A stretch of DNA of 64,000 nt from Microcoleus vaginatus WJT46-NPBG5. GTDB lineage: Bacteria > Cyanobacteriota > Cyanobacteriia > Cyanobacteriales > Oscillatoriaceae. Under the pieces are notes generated by a model. That model searched no databases. It saw only the letters and a list, made by a program, of their open reading frames with translations, and was not told the origin of the DNA. The DNA lies in assembly GCA_019359355.1 (NCBI GenBank), contig JAHHHM010000010.1, forward strand, positions 62,001-126,000. Direction: 5' to 3'. This document shows, in pieces, positions 37,703 through 47,155 of the stretch (positions within the stretch are counted from its first letter, which is position 1; the number at the start of each line of letters is the position of its first letter). The position numbers and the translations under genes were made by a program.

Positions 37703-38286
37703 ACTTTGACTCCGTGTAGCTTAAAAGTGAAAATTTAGGAACCTGATCATCAAGACAAGACGGCATAATCGGCAATAAAATGTTATCGCCACAACGCTCT
37801 AAAACATAGCTTTATCTGTAGGAATTTTTGCAGATAAGCAAAAATAAGAATGCTTTATAGCCGATTTCTACAAACGAGGAAATTGGGCTTGATCTTAGTA
37901 TTTTTTATGCACTAGCAGCTTCAATCTCCTTATAACAGAATAGCATATTTACATTTATTTACAATTAAGTTGTGATTTAATTCTAGCTTTCCTTCCCGCC
38001 CTGATTATCTGCCGGCAGTTTAAATCCTTCGCATTCCTTACGGATGATATCATTATTGAGAAAACTGTGTTAAGAGGCACAGGGCTAGGTTTCGCTTAAG
38101 CCGGCTCGACGTTTGTGCTTTTTACAAATTTCATGACGCTTGCCGGTGAAAGGCTAGCAAATCTTTTTGATTCCCACTCTAACTACCGAGTGAAATTGCA
38201 GTGAAACATCCGACAAAAGTTAGAGTTTATATTGAATGATTTTGAATAAACTAAGATAACAAAATAGTATTTTCAGGATAAGGAGT
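37703..38286. other. crtW-SDR divergent intergenic region
   Basis: 584 bp, AT-rich around 37850-37990. Promoters for both crtW and the SDR should lie here, but none is clear. No small gene or RNA was recognised. AAGGAG precedes the SDR start. Confidence 0.5.
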
Positions 38287-39114
38287 ATGGCTGGCACAGT
38301 ATTAATTACGGGTGCTTCTGAAGGCATCGGCAAAGCAATCGCCCTTCAGTTTGCTCACGAAGGCTACGATTTAGTATTAGCAGCGCGTCACGCTGACCGA
38401 TTGGAAGCGGCAGCCGGCGAAGTGCGATCGCTCGGACGTTCCGCACTTGCCGTCCCTACCGATGTCACCGATCCCGTGCAGGTGAATGCGCTGATCCATA
38501 AAGCGCTAGAGCAATTTGGCAAAATCGACGTGCTGATCAATAATGCCGGATTGTACATATCTGGGCCGGCAGACAAGTTTTCCCTAGAAGATTGGCACTC
38601 CTGCTTAGACCTCAATCTTTGGGGATATATTCACACAATTCACGCACTTCTGCCGCATTTTATCGAACGAGGAACCGGCACGATCGTTAATATTAGTTCC
38701 ATCGGCGGCAAAGTCCCCATTGCTTATTTAGTGCCTTATTCTACGAGCAAATATGCCGTTACCGGCTTAACAGAAGCGCTGCACGGCGAACTCGCGCCGA
38801 AAGGCATTCATGTTTGTGGAATTTATCCCAATATAATCAAAAGTAATTTTTTGGAACGGGCGATTTTTCGGGGTACAGATGAGCAAGACACTCAAGCGCG
38901 TCGCGATCAGGTGCAGCAGGTGCTGAGTGTTCCCGTAGTGGAAAAGCCGGAAGATGTCGCCAAAGCCGTTTGGGATGGAGTCAAACATAAGCGAGCTGAA
39001 GTAATCGTGGGTTCGGCCAATATGTCAAAGGCAGCATATAACTTATTTCCCGGCATGATGCAGTGGGTATTCCGGCGAACGTTTGCGCTCAAAGATAATA
39101 AAGTATCGGGATAA
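38287..39114 (+). CDS. SDR-family oxidoreductase
   Basis: 275-residue classical short-chain dehydrogenase: TGASEGIGKA (8-17), NNAGLY, catalytic Ser in IVNISSIGGK and YSTSK. The C-terminal tail contains a hydrophobic amphipathic segment (YNLFPGMMQWVFRRTFAL) that could touch membranes. Strong ribosome site. It is divergent from crtW and convergent with the glycosyltransferase; a carotenoid or lipid substrate is possible but unproven. Confidence 0.85.
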   Translation: MAGTVLITGASEGIGKAIALQFAHEGYDLVLAARHADRLEAAAGEVRSLGRSALAVPTDVTDPVQVNALIHKALEQFGKIDVLINNAGLYISGPADKFSLEDWHSCLDLNLWGYIHTIHALLPHFIERGTGTIVNISSIGGKVPIAYLVPYSTSKYAVTGLTEALHGELAPKGIHVCGIYPNIIKSNFLERAIFRGTDEQDTQARRDQVQQVLSVPVVEKPEDVAKAVWDGVKHKRAEVIVGSANMSKAAYNLFPGMMQWVFRRTFALKDNKVSG

Positions 39115-39163
39115 ACTGAAAGACGGGATACAAAAAAAGCTGTCTGTGTTTCTCCCTTCTTCC

Positions 39164-40456
39164 CTAACCCCTAATCCCCAAAGCTGCCTGCTTTAGCGCT
39201 GGACGATCAGCCTTAACAGCTTGCTCAACAATATCAGCAGCTCGTGTCACCCCACCGGCTTGAGCGATCGCTTCCTTGATCCGCAAGGCATTCTTTAAGT
39301 AACAATCTTCTTTCAGTACCCGCTGAATCGTTGATCGCAGCGTGGGAACGTTTAAGTTAGATAAAGCAATCACTTCCCCAGTCCCCGTCCAGCGAATTCG
39401 TGCGCCGGTTCCGGGCTGTTCAAAGGTGATGGGAATGGCAACGAGGGGGACGCCGTAGCTGAGAGAATCAAGCACTGTGTTCAGCCCCCCGTGAGTGATG
39501 GTTAAGCTAGCTTTGGCGAGCACTTCCATTTGGGGGGCGTACTCAACCACTAATGGGGAACCGGGAAGTTGTTGAACGGCTTCTGCATTCATCCCACCCC
39601 CATGCGTAATCACCAGTTGCACATCCAGTCCTTCGCAAGCAGCGGCGATCATTTGAAAAAGTTCATGCTTCGTGTTTTGCAAACTGCCAAGTGAAGCGTA
39701 GATCAGAGGTTGGCCGGTTAACTGTTCAAACGGAAAAGAAACCGATCGTGGCGAGGTATTGCGAAATGGCCCAGTGTAATGGAAGTGCGCCGGCAGGTTA
39801 CTGTTAGGGAAATCAAAGGCAGCCGGCTGCTGGCTAATGTGGGCGAGTCGGGCAGCGGAGGCATACAAGTTGCGGTATGCCGGCAGTTTCCACGCTTGCC
39901 GGTAGTGATTGAGCGCTTGCAGAATCGGTTGGCTGCTGCGGTCTAGCATATAATAAGCGGCCAGATTGCGAAGCCGCGCCCACCAGGTATTCTGGTAACT
40001 CCAAGGCGTAAAAAATGGGGGTACGTCTGCTCTACGATGCATCGCCTGAGCGCAAGAAACGCAAATAAAAGGGATACCGAGGAATTCGGCGACTGTTTCA
40101 CCGGCAGGTTCGAGCTGATCGACGAGCAACACTTCAATCCCCGCCGCCTTAATAGCACCGGGAGCATCTTCGCAGATAATCTCAGTAATGTGCCGGCAAA
40201 AATCGAGTGAGTAGCGCAGCGCTTCCAGATCGCTCAATTTACCGAGTTGCTCAAAGGTTTCAGCCAGAAAACCGGGCCGGTAAAGAGACTGCCCAATGGG
40301 CCAATAGTTCAGCCCCTCTGAGCGCACTTTAAGTTCTACATCAGGAATTTGCAAAAAAGTGACGCGATGACCCCGTTTTTGCAGCTCTCGTCCCAAGGCA
40401 GCCTGGGGATTTAAGTGCCCTGGAAACGGCGGGCAAATAATACCAAAGTGTGTCAT
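39164..40456 (-). CDS. GT1-family glycosyltransferase (CrtX-like)
   Basis: 430 residues, GT-B fold of the UDP-glycosyltransferase type. The N-terminal acceptor domain begins MTHFGIICPPFPGHLNPQ and the C-terminal donor domain has PLIYASLGSLQN and THGGLNTVLDSLSYGVPLVAIP, the sugar-nucleotide site. Length and N-terminus resemble zeaxanthin glucosyltransferase CrtX. With crtW 1.5 kb away, carotenoid glycosylation is a reasonable inference, though macrolide or sterol-type glycosyltransferases look similar. Translated after DUF2993, 32 bp apart. Confidence 0.8.
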   Translation of the reverse strand: MTHFGIICPPFPGHLNPQAALGRELQKRGHRVTFLQIPDVELKVRSEGLNYWPIGQSLYRPGFLAETFEQLGKLSDLEALRYSLDFCRHITEIICEDAPGAIKAAGIEVLLVDQLEPAGETVAEFLGIPFICVSCAQAMHRRADVPPFFTPWSYQNTWWARLRNLAAYYMLDRSSQPILQALNHYRQAWKLPAYRNLYASAARLAHISQQPAAFDFPNSNLPAHFHYTGPFRNTSPRSVSFPFEQLTGQPLIYASLGSLQNTKHELFQMIAAACEGLDVQLVITHGGGMNAEAVQQLPGSPLVVEYAPQMEVLAKASLTITHGGLNTVLDSLSYGVPLVAIPITFEQPGTGARIRWTGTGEVIALSNLNVPTLRSTIQRVLKEDCYLKNALRIKEAIAQAGGVTRAADIVEQAVKADRPALKQAALGIRG

Positions 40457-40488
40457 AAAGTCACCCCAATAAAGTTTTAATAAGCCGG

Positions 40489-41226
40489 TTAACCGGATGG
40501 AAATTGCTCAATGTGGGCGGCAGCTTGCCAAGTTAACTTGCCGGCTGCCATATCGAGTTCCTGAAATTGCAATGACATTCCTTTTTCCTCAAACTCAGGC
40601 AAACTTAAAATTTCGCTTGCCTGCGCCACTAAAGCTGCGACTAATTCGGGCGGGGGTTCCTTTCCTTCCACATCACGAACCTGTTGGAGGACAATTTTTC
40701 GCCCATCCATCCCGATGCTTGGTAGGGCTGTGAAGGTAACAGATTGAGCTTGATTGGTTTTTTCCAAAATCGCTTGGCAGTTAAAAACAATATGACCATC
40801 TGCTAGGAAAAAACACCGCAGTTGCTGAATGTGGATTCCGCTAATTTTCCTTTCAGCAAAGCCCTGGTTATGGCGCGATTTTTGAGTTGATTGGGTGTTA
40901 AGGGCATGGCTGAGACTATCCTCGTTGATCACAGCACGAACATTACCGTCACAAGGATGCGTCAGTTCGATTTTGCCGAAAAGGGCGCTAAAAGGCTTAA
41001 CCGTAACGCGATTAATTTGTAGCTGTAATTCTTCCAGGCGTAGGTTTGCTTGCATTAATAAGCCAGCGATCTTGATCGCAATCGACTCAACTTCTCCACG
41101 GGCAAGTTTGTTGAAATCGAGCTTAATCCGAACTTCTAATTCTCCCGCATCGTGTAGTTGACTTGCCAGCGCCATCTCAGCAATTTTATTAATCGCTTGT
41201 TCTCCTAGTCCCGCTGTTTCTCGCAT
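40489..41226 (-). CDS. DUF2993 (LmeA-like) lipid-binding protein
   Basis: 245 residues with the DUF2993 pattern, a SMP/BPI-like fold thought to bind phospholipids: repeated amphipathic strands, VESIAIKIAGLLMQANLRLEE, an acidic NEDSLSHAL segment and a C-terminal PEFEEKGMSLQFQELDMAAG. There is no signal peptide, so it may work at the inner membrane or on thylakoids. It lies 32 bp upstream of the glycosyltransferase and likely forms an operon with it. Confidence 0.75.
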   Translation of the reverse strand: MRETAGLGEQAINKIAEMALASQLHDAGELEVRIKLDFNKLARGEVESIAIKIAGLLMQANLRLEELQLQINRVTVKPFSALFGKIELTHPCDGNVRAVINEDSLSHALNTQSTQKSRHNQGFAERKISGIHIQQLRCFFLADGHIVFNCQAILEKTNQAQSVTFTALPSIGMDGRKIVLQQVRDVEGKEPPPELVAALVAQASEILSLPEFEEKGMSLQFQELDMAAGKLTWQAAAHIEQFPSG

Positions 41227-41732
41227 TTCGGTACTTCTACTTCGCTACTACTGAATCTGTACTATCAGTTATCGCTAAAATTAGTCATTGTGTCCGACTA
41301 GATTTTTTCCACTTTGCTAGAGTTCCAATTAAACTTGCAAAAGCACATCTGTTTGCACCAACAAAGAATAAAATCTTGTCGGCAGATCAATTGACACTTT
41401 CCTCCCTCACAAAAGATTGAGGAGTTTTGGGTGTTTATATAAAATCAAAGCAATGCTATTTCTAAGCCTGAAGTTATTTTATGAAGATGGAGGCGAACAT
41501 TCCTCTCTCTCAGGCGCAATCTGGGTTTTTCGCGTTCTCTGCCAGAAGCATTATTTAGTTATTACTGGTTTGTGTAATCGATAATACAAAAAGAATCGAA
41601 ATTATTCTGGTATCGAAAGCAAGTTGATACGGATGTGCCGGCTTAAAGGGTTTATTCTCGCTCAATCTCCCGCCCTTAATCTGCATTATCGAGATCAACT
41701 TTTATGAAAAAAGGCATCGCACTGATCAAGGC
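41227..41732. other. Intergenic region
   Basis: 506 bp between the kinase 3' end and the DUF2993 5' end, both on the minus strand. It should hold the promoter for the DUF2993 operon. Nothing else is recognised; short frames lack support and no terminator is evident. Confidence 0.5.
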
Positions 41733-44558
41733 TTACCGACGCAAGGGAATTTGTATAACAAATTCAGCTCCCTTTCCAGGGGATGAATTACAGGTTAACT
41801 GACCCCCATGTTTTTCCGCAACAATTGAGTGAGAAATAGCCAATCCTAAGCCAGTACCTTTGCCCACCGGCTTTGTCGTGAAGAAAGGATTAAACAGTTG
41901 TTGTCGCGTCTTTTCTGGCATACCAGGGCCGTTATCAATAATCCGAATTGCGATTGAGTGCTGAGTTCTAAGTGCTGAGTTTTGAGCTGTGAGAGATGAG
42001 GGTTCTGGGGAAGTTGATTTTTGAGGGTTTGAGATTGAGTTAGACGTTAGTTTTTTCTCTTCAACACTGGGCGAGTAGGATTCAATGTTAAGTGAGGTAT
42101 GAATTGTAATTTTAGCCGGGTTGGTTTGGATTTCCGCCCATGTTCGTTTCTGATTATATTCATCAAGCGCGTCAATGGCATTGCTGAGAATATTCATAAA
42201 CACCTGATTTAACTGGCCGGCATAACACTCGACTAAAGGCAAAGACCCGTATTCTTTAATAATTTCGATAGCGGGGCGATCCGATTTATTTTTCAGCCGG
42301 TTTTGCAGAATCATCAAGGTACTGTCTAACCCGTCGTGAATATCAACCGCTTTCATTTCTGCTTCATCTAGCCTAGAAAAATTCCGCAACGATAGAACGA
42401 TATCGCGGATGCGATCAGCTCCCACTTGCATGGAATCCATCAATCTGGGCAAGTCTTCTCTTATAAAATCGAGTTCAATTGCTTCACTTTCTTCCTGGAT
42501 TTCTGATGTAGAATTCGGGTAAGTTTTTTGGTAAGTTTGCAGCAGCCCGAGAATGTCAGAGGTGTAGTCCTTGGCGTGGGAAAGGTTGCCATAAATAAAA
42601 TTAACGGGGTTATTGATTTCGTGAGCAACACCGGCAACCAACTGACCGAGAGAAGACATTTTTTCACTTTGAATTAAGTGAGTTTGGGCGAGTTTGAGTT
42701 CATAAAGCGTTTGTTCTATCTGTTGAGCTTGGGCTTGGGCTTGCTCAGCAGCAGCACGGCTTTGGGCGTAGAGATGAGCTTGATCGATCGCAATTGCTAG
42801 TTGATCTAAAACAGCGTGCAGCAACTCAACTTCACTGTCCTGCCAGGGACGAATATGAGAGTGGTTTCCGCAGCTGACTACGCCAATTTCGCCGCCTTGA
42901 AGTTGCAAGGGGATCGCCAGCAATGAGGTGAAGCCAAAGTTGATCAGAAATTCCCGCATGATTGTGTCACTAATGGTGGTGACATCATCGGTGCGGAGTG
43001 CTTCCAACTTCCGAAACTGCTCGAAAAAGGGGCGGACTTGTTCGAGGGGATAGCAACCCGTATGTGCCGGCAAACCTGGGTTTCTGTCTTCGGTGACGAC
43101 TTCGGCTTCAGGGGTTTCGCTATCAGGTCGAAACCAGATAAAGTGGCAACGGTCAATTTGCAAAAGGTTACGGATTTCGGTGACTGCTGTTTGCAGGATA
43201 GTATCGAGATCAAGGGAATTGCGAATTTGGTTGGCTAGCCGGTTCAGCAAGGCTTCCCGCTGAGCTTGTTGCTGCAGTTGTGTTTCCACTCGTTTGCGCT
43301 GACCGATATCGCGAACGATGGTTAGCACTTCATCTTCCCCGCTCGCAACAATCCGTGCTTCATAATGATAGATTGTTCCACTTCCCGGCAGTTCGTATTC
43401 TAGGATTTGAGTGTTGCCGGTTTGAAGGGCTGCGCGGATGGCTTCGTGATACTGCCCAGCCAGCTCTGCCGGCACGATTTCATGCAAGTTTTTACCGATT
43501 ACTTCGCTAGGAGGCACGAGGGCACAAACCTCTTTAGTCTCTCTCACATCTAGATAAGTGCCATCTTTACTGAGCCGCAACATCAAATCTGGGATAGCTT
43601 GAAGAAAGGCCCGATTTCTAGCTTCACTTTTTTGCAGGGCTTCTTGGGTGACTTCCCGTTCAGCGATCTCGCGCTGCATTTTTTCGTTAGCTTTTCGGAG
43701 TTGGGCGGTACGTTCCTCTACTCGAATTTCTAATTCTTCTTTAGCTTTGAGGAGGGCTTCTTCGCTGTGGCGCAACTGTTCTTCAACGCGCTGGCGTTCT
43801 TGTATTTCCCGGTGCAGCTTTTGTAGGGTTACTGTCATATCGGCGTGGGTGGCTTCGCCGGTTTCTTGCAGTTGTTCGATTTCTGGCTCAAGCACACCAT
43901 TGGAAGGGCGCACTACAAATTCATCAAATTCGTCGCCATTGCCGATAAAGGCAGTTTGCTCAGCCCAGCAATTGGTGTTAAAGAGTTTTGAGCATAGTCC
44001 TGCCAGTTTGCCGGCAAGCATTGCGCTGCCCCAGCAGACACCGATTGCTTTTTGATAGCGTCCTTCCCAACTGTTGGTAATTTGAAACCGGCATTCTTGT
44101 TGGTGCCGGTTAATGCTTTGTAGCTGCCAATTTCCCCAGCCAGCTATCTTGGCAATGCCGGCGAGTGCGGCGAATCCTTCTTGAAAATCCTCAAATTGCG
44201 AAATGATCTGCCAATCGTTGTTAATGCTTTTGCGCCCTTCATTTTCTAGTACCAGCGCAAACCGCTTGCTACCAACCATTGCCTGGATGCCGGCCATTAA
44301 ACCCGCTACAGTGGTATCGAGCCACATCAGGGCAAAGGGTGCGTTTTCTAAGTTACAGGTTCCCTCTTTTAAATTCCATTCTAGGTTTGTACCGGCCATC
44401 TGGAGCTGCGTCATTTGCGTCTCTGAGTGCGAGCTGCCCAGACTGGCTGCCGGTGTAGAGCAAGGCTTAGCAGTTGAGGCTTGCAGTTGGCTCAACTGTT
44501 GGCGGAGTTTGGCGAGTTCATCCATTAGCTGCTGTTTGGTTTTTTGCGTCTCTCTCAT
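41733..44558 (-). CDS. Sensor histidine kinase, V4R-like + PAS + GAF
   Basis: 941 residues, soluble. After a coiled coil (1-40) there is a domain at about 65-240 that resembles V4R small-molecule sensors (VCWGSAMLAGKLAGLCSKLF, then IGNGDEFDEFVV). Next come a coiled coil (245-320), PAS (325-435), GAF (445-600), HisKA with His646 in VAGVAHEINNP and HATPase with DNGPGM and GTGLGLA. About 40 polar residues (~826-865) interrupt the ATPase domain; their DNA consists of CTGAGT-type repeats. No receiver is adjacent. The kinase core is close to those at 1079 and 18544. Confidence 0.88.
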   Translation of the reverse strand: MRETQKTKQQLMDELAKLRQQLSQLQASTAKPCSTPAASLGSSHSETQMTQLQMAGTNLEWNLKEGTCNLENAPFALMWLDTTVAGLMAGIQAMVGSKRFALVLENEGRKSINNDWQIISQFEDFQEGFAALAGIAKIAGWGNWQLQSINRHQQECRFQITNSWEGRYQKAIGVCWGSAMLAGKLAGLCSKLFNTNCWAEQTAFIGNGDEFDEFVVRPSNGVLEPEIEQLQETGEATHADMTVTLQKLHREIQERQRVEEQLRHSEEALLKAKEELEIRVEERTAQLRKANEKMQREIAEREVTQEALQKSEARNRAFLQAIPDLMLRLSKDGTYLDVRETKEVCALVPPSEVIGKNLHEIVPAELAGQYHEAIRAALQTGNTQILEYELPGSGTIYHYEARIVASGEDEVLTIVRDIGQRKRVETQLQQQAQREALLNRLANQIRNSLDLDTILQTAVTEIRNLLQIDRCHFIWFRPDSETPEAEVVTEDRNPGLPAHTGCYPLEQVRPFFEQFRKLEALRTDDVTTISDTIMREFLINFGFTSLLAIPLQLQGGEIGVVSCGNHSHIRPWQDSEVELLHAVLDQLAIAIDQAHLYAQSRAAAEQAQAQAQQIEQTLYELKLAQTHLIQSEKMSSLGQLVAGVAHEINNPVNFIYGNLSHAKDYTSDILGLLQTYQKTYPNSTSEIQEESEAIELDFIREDLPRLMDSMQVGADRIRDIVLSLRNFSRLDEAEMKAVDIHDGLDSTLMILQNRLKNKSDRPAIEIIKEYGSLPLVECYAGQLNQVFMNILSNAIDALDEYNQKRTWAEIQTNPAKITIHTSLNIESYSPSVEEKKLTSNSISNPQKSTSPEPSSLTAQNSALRTQHSIAIRIIDNGPGMPEKTRQQLFNPFFTTKPVGKGTGLGLAISHSIVAEKHGGQLTCNSSPGKGAEFVIQIPLRR
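41950..42085. repeat. Intragenic CTGAGT repeats in the kinase ATPase domain
   Basis: GAGTGCTGAGTTCTAAGTGC and following units are the same degenerate heptamers that fill the folE-trpF gap, here read in frame as polar low-complexity residues between the N box and G1 box. The other two kinases with the same core lack this stretch. Confidence 0.65.
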
Positions 44559-45130
44559 TGTTATTTGTAACCTTATAAATATTACTTAATTTAATTTTTT
44601 CTGGAACCTGTATTATTTTATTTTGTTCTACAATTGACAAGCATTGTCTAATTTTTAACTTAGTTTAAAAAATTTAATAGAGTAGATCTACGGTATTTAT
44701 TATTAGACTATTCAAAATTGTAGCAACCGCAACATTAACACGGACAAGACCCAATTTCTTTGGTTTACTGTGCCAAAGTTTGTGTTGCATGAGGACTCAA
44801 TCGCTTAAGCTATTATGCAGTTAGGTTTAGGAAAATCAACGAGAAAATCAACATATCAATAAAAAAGTTATAAATTTTTAATATCAGTAGGAACGTTTAA
44901 AATTCTTGTTCAATAAGGTTTTTAGTTCTTTTTAGAGGACTTTCGCGATGAGGCGGGGATTGCCACAAGTGCAGGATATCAGCTAAAACCGACTAAAGCC
45001 TTTGAAATATAAAGCTTTCAATCATCACAGGGCTTGAGGTATAAACAGGATTTAAACTCGCTGCCGATGTCAACAAAAACTGATACCCGTTTAGGATGGA
45101 AAGAAAGCTTCTGTAGAAAATCGACAACTC
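44559..45130. other. Kinase-cruP divergent intergenic region
   Basis: 572 bp, strongly AT-rich in the first 150 bases. No gene or RNA was recognised. It should carry the promoters of both flanking genes. Confidence 0.5.
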
Positions 45131-46696
45131 ATGAGCCAAACCGAGCAAATTCTATCTCAGCTACCCGGTGACGCTTTGGGGGCATTGCGTCGTGCTGATA
45201 GCCTCTGGCAAGCCATCAAAGAGGGGAGCACGCCTGTGCCGGCTGTGGTGAAGCAAAACGAGCAGCCTCTGGAAATTGTAGAGTGGGATATTGTGATCGC
45301 CGGCGGCACTTTGGGAATTTTCATCGGTGCGGCTTTAGCGCAGCGGGGATGGCGGGTGGCGCTCATTGAGCGGGGGATTTTACGCGGCAGAGATCAAGAA
45401 TGGAACATCTCTCGCAAAGAACTAGATGTTTTTGTGGAATTAAATCTGCTTTCGGAGGCAGAATTAGGGCAAGTGATCGCAACAGAATATAACCCAGCCC
45501 GTGTAAGTTTTTTAAATGGCGCTGAAGTTTGGGTGCGTGATGTTCTCAATATTGGTGTTGATCCTGTTTCTTTACTCAACACCCTTAAGTTACGGTTTTT
45601 AGAAGCCGGCGGACAGTTATTTGAAAATACGGCTTTTGAGGCAGCCAGTGTTCATCCAAATGGAATTACAGTAGAAGTCAAAAGTCAAGCGAAAGATTCC
45701 TCTCTCAGCACTTTAAAAACGCGATTATTCATTGATGCGATGGGGCATTTCTCCCCCGTGATTCGGCAGGCGCGGCAAGGGCAAAAACCCGATAGCATTT
45801 GTTTAGTCGTGGGAAGTTGTGCGCGGGGATTTCCCCAGAATGAAACGGGCGATTTGTTTGTGTCTTTTACGCCAATCCAACATCAATGTCAGTATTTTTG
45901 GGAAGCATTTCCCGCTAGAGATGGGCGCACAACTTATTTATTTACTTATTTAGATGCTGATCCTCAACGCTTTAGTTTAGAGTTTCTATTTGAGGAATAT
46001 TTGCGGTTGCTGCCGGCATACCAAGGCGTTGAAGTTGATCAATTGCAATTTCAACGAGCATTATTTGGCTTCTTTCCTTCCTACCGGCAAAGTCCCTTAC
46101 AAATGCCTTGGAATCGCATTCTGCCGGTGGGAGATAGTAGCGGCAGTCAATCTCCTTTGAGTTTTGGCGGATTTGGGGCAATGGTACGTCATCTCAAACG
46201 TTTAACCACCGGCATTGAGGAAGCGCTGCAAGCAGACACACTTTCTGCGCCGGCTTTGGCTTTATTGCAACCTTATCAACCGAGTTTATCCGTAACGTGG
46301 CTATTTCAACGGGCGATGACTGTTGGGATAGATCGTAAAATTGAACCGGAACAAATTAATCAGTTACTTTCTGGGGTGTTTGCCGGCATGGAAGAGTTGG
46401 GAGAGCCGGTTTTAAAGCCTTTTCTACAAGATGTGGTGCAGTTTTCAGCTTTATCTCAAACACTCCTGAAAACAGCTATAAATAATCCGGCATTAATTAT
46501 CAAACTCACCCCACAACTTGGCATCATTCCGCTCTTAGACTGGATGCGCCACTACATTAATTTAGGCGTTTATAGTGGGTTGTCTCCGCTTGCACAGAAG
46601 ATAGAACCGTTTGTTAAAACGTTATCGCCGGCACAACAATATTATTACCACCGCTGGCTCGATGCGTGGCTTTATGGTTGTGCCGGTGATTACTAA
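45131..46696 (+). CDS. cruP: CruP-type FAD-dependent lycopene cyclase family protein
   Basis: 521 residues. FAD site in WDIVIAGGTLGIFIGAALAQ (52-71) followed by VALIERGILRGRDQEWNIS, then RKELDVFVELNLL, DVLNIGVDPVSLL and the second dinucleotide motif RILPVGDSSGSQSPLSFGG. These match the CruP branch of the CruA/CruP family, found in cyanobacteria and plant plastids, rather than classical CrtL. CruP is linked to reduced carotenoid epoxidation or lycopene handling; cyclase activity is debated. Confidence 0.78.
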   Translation: MSQTEQILSQLPGDALGALRRADSLWQAIKEGSTPVPAVVKQNEQPLEIVEWDIVIAGGTLGIFIGAALAQRGWRVALIERGILRGRDQEWNISRKELDVFVELNLLSEAELGQVIATEYNPARVSFLNGAEVWVRDVLNIGVDPVSLLNTLKLRFLEAGGQLFENTAFEAASVHPNGITVEVKSQAKDSSLSTLKTRLFIDAMGHFSPVIRQARQGQKPDSICLVVGSCARGFPQNETGDLFVSFTPIQHQCQYFWEAFPARDGRTTYLFTYLDADPQRFSLEFLFEEYLRLLPAYQGVEVDQLQFQRALFGFFPSYRQSPLQMPWNRILPVGDSSGSQSPLSFGGFGAMVRHLKRLTTGIEEALQADTLSAPALALLQPYQPSLSVTWLFQRAMTVGIDRKIEPEQINQLLSGVFAGMEELGEPVLKPFLQDVVQFSALSQTLLKTAINNPALIIKLTPQLGIIPLLDWMRHYINLGVYSGLSPLAQKIEPFVKTLSPAQQYYYHRWLDAWLYGCAGDY

Positions 46697-47155
46697 AGAA
46701 ATCTTGGTAGATGCAGGATAATTTATCTTTAAATTCCTGAATTTTTGCAAAAACTCACAAGAATTTTAGAAGCATTTTTATCAAAAATAGTTCATAGTTT
46801 ATTTTGATTTTAATAACACTTTAGGTTAAATAGTTAAAGTAATTAATTTGGAAAGTTTTTTATTTCTCAGACTTTTATAGTTTTTAGTTAGTATATAGCA
46901 GTTCTCAATTCTGTGATGCACAGCCGATCAACCCTTTTGGAGGGGGTTTGGGGGACGCAACCGTCCACGGCAGTTATGGGGATGGCACAGCACACCCCAT
47001 CCTGCCTCCCCATTGGGGGGTTTGGGGGGAAGCCCCCCAATGCCTTTCTGACTTTTCCAGCACTTCATGCATTAGAGAACCGCTATAACTTGATTAAAAT
47101 TAGTGGATGCAGCAACCCAATTTATTCAAGAAACTGGGTTGCTTTTTCGCTTAAG
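46697..47155. other. cruP-amylase convergent intergenic region
   Basis: 459 bp: first AT-rich, then a G-rich repeat block at about 46930-47045 containing the perfect inverted repeat CATTGGGGGG / CCCCCCAATG (47011-47020 and 47033-47042). A 96-codon plus frame across this block is repeat-derived and not called. Confidence 0.6.
47011..47042. repeat. G-rich inverted repeat
   Basis: A 10-bp perfect stem with a 12-base loop, itself G-rich. Similar G-runs precede it (around 46940-46955). It is typical of dispersed cyanobacterial intergenic repeats and could end either convergent transcript. Confidence 0.7.
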
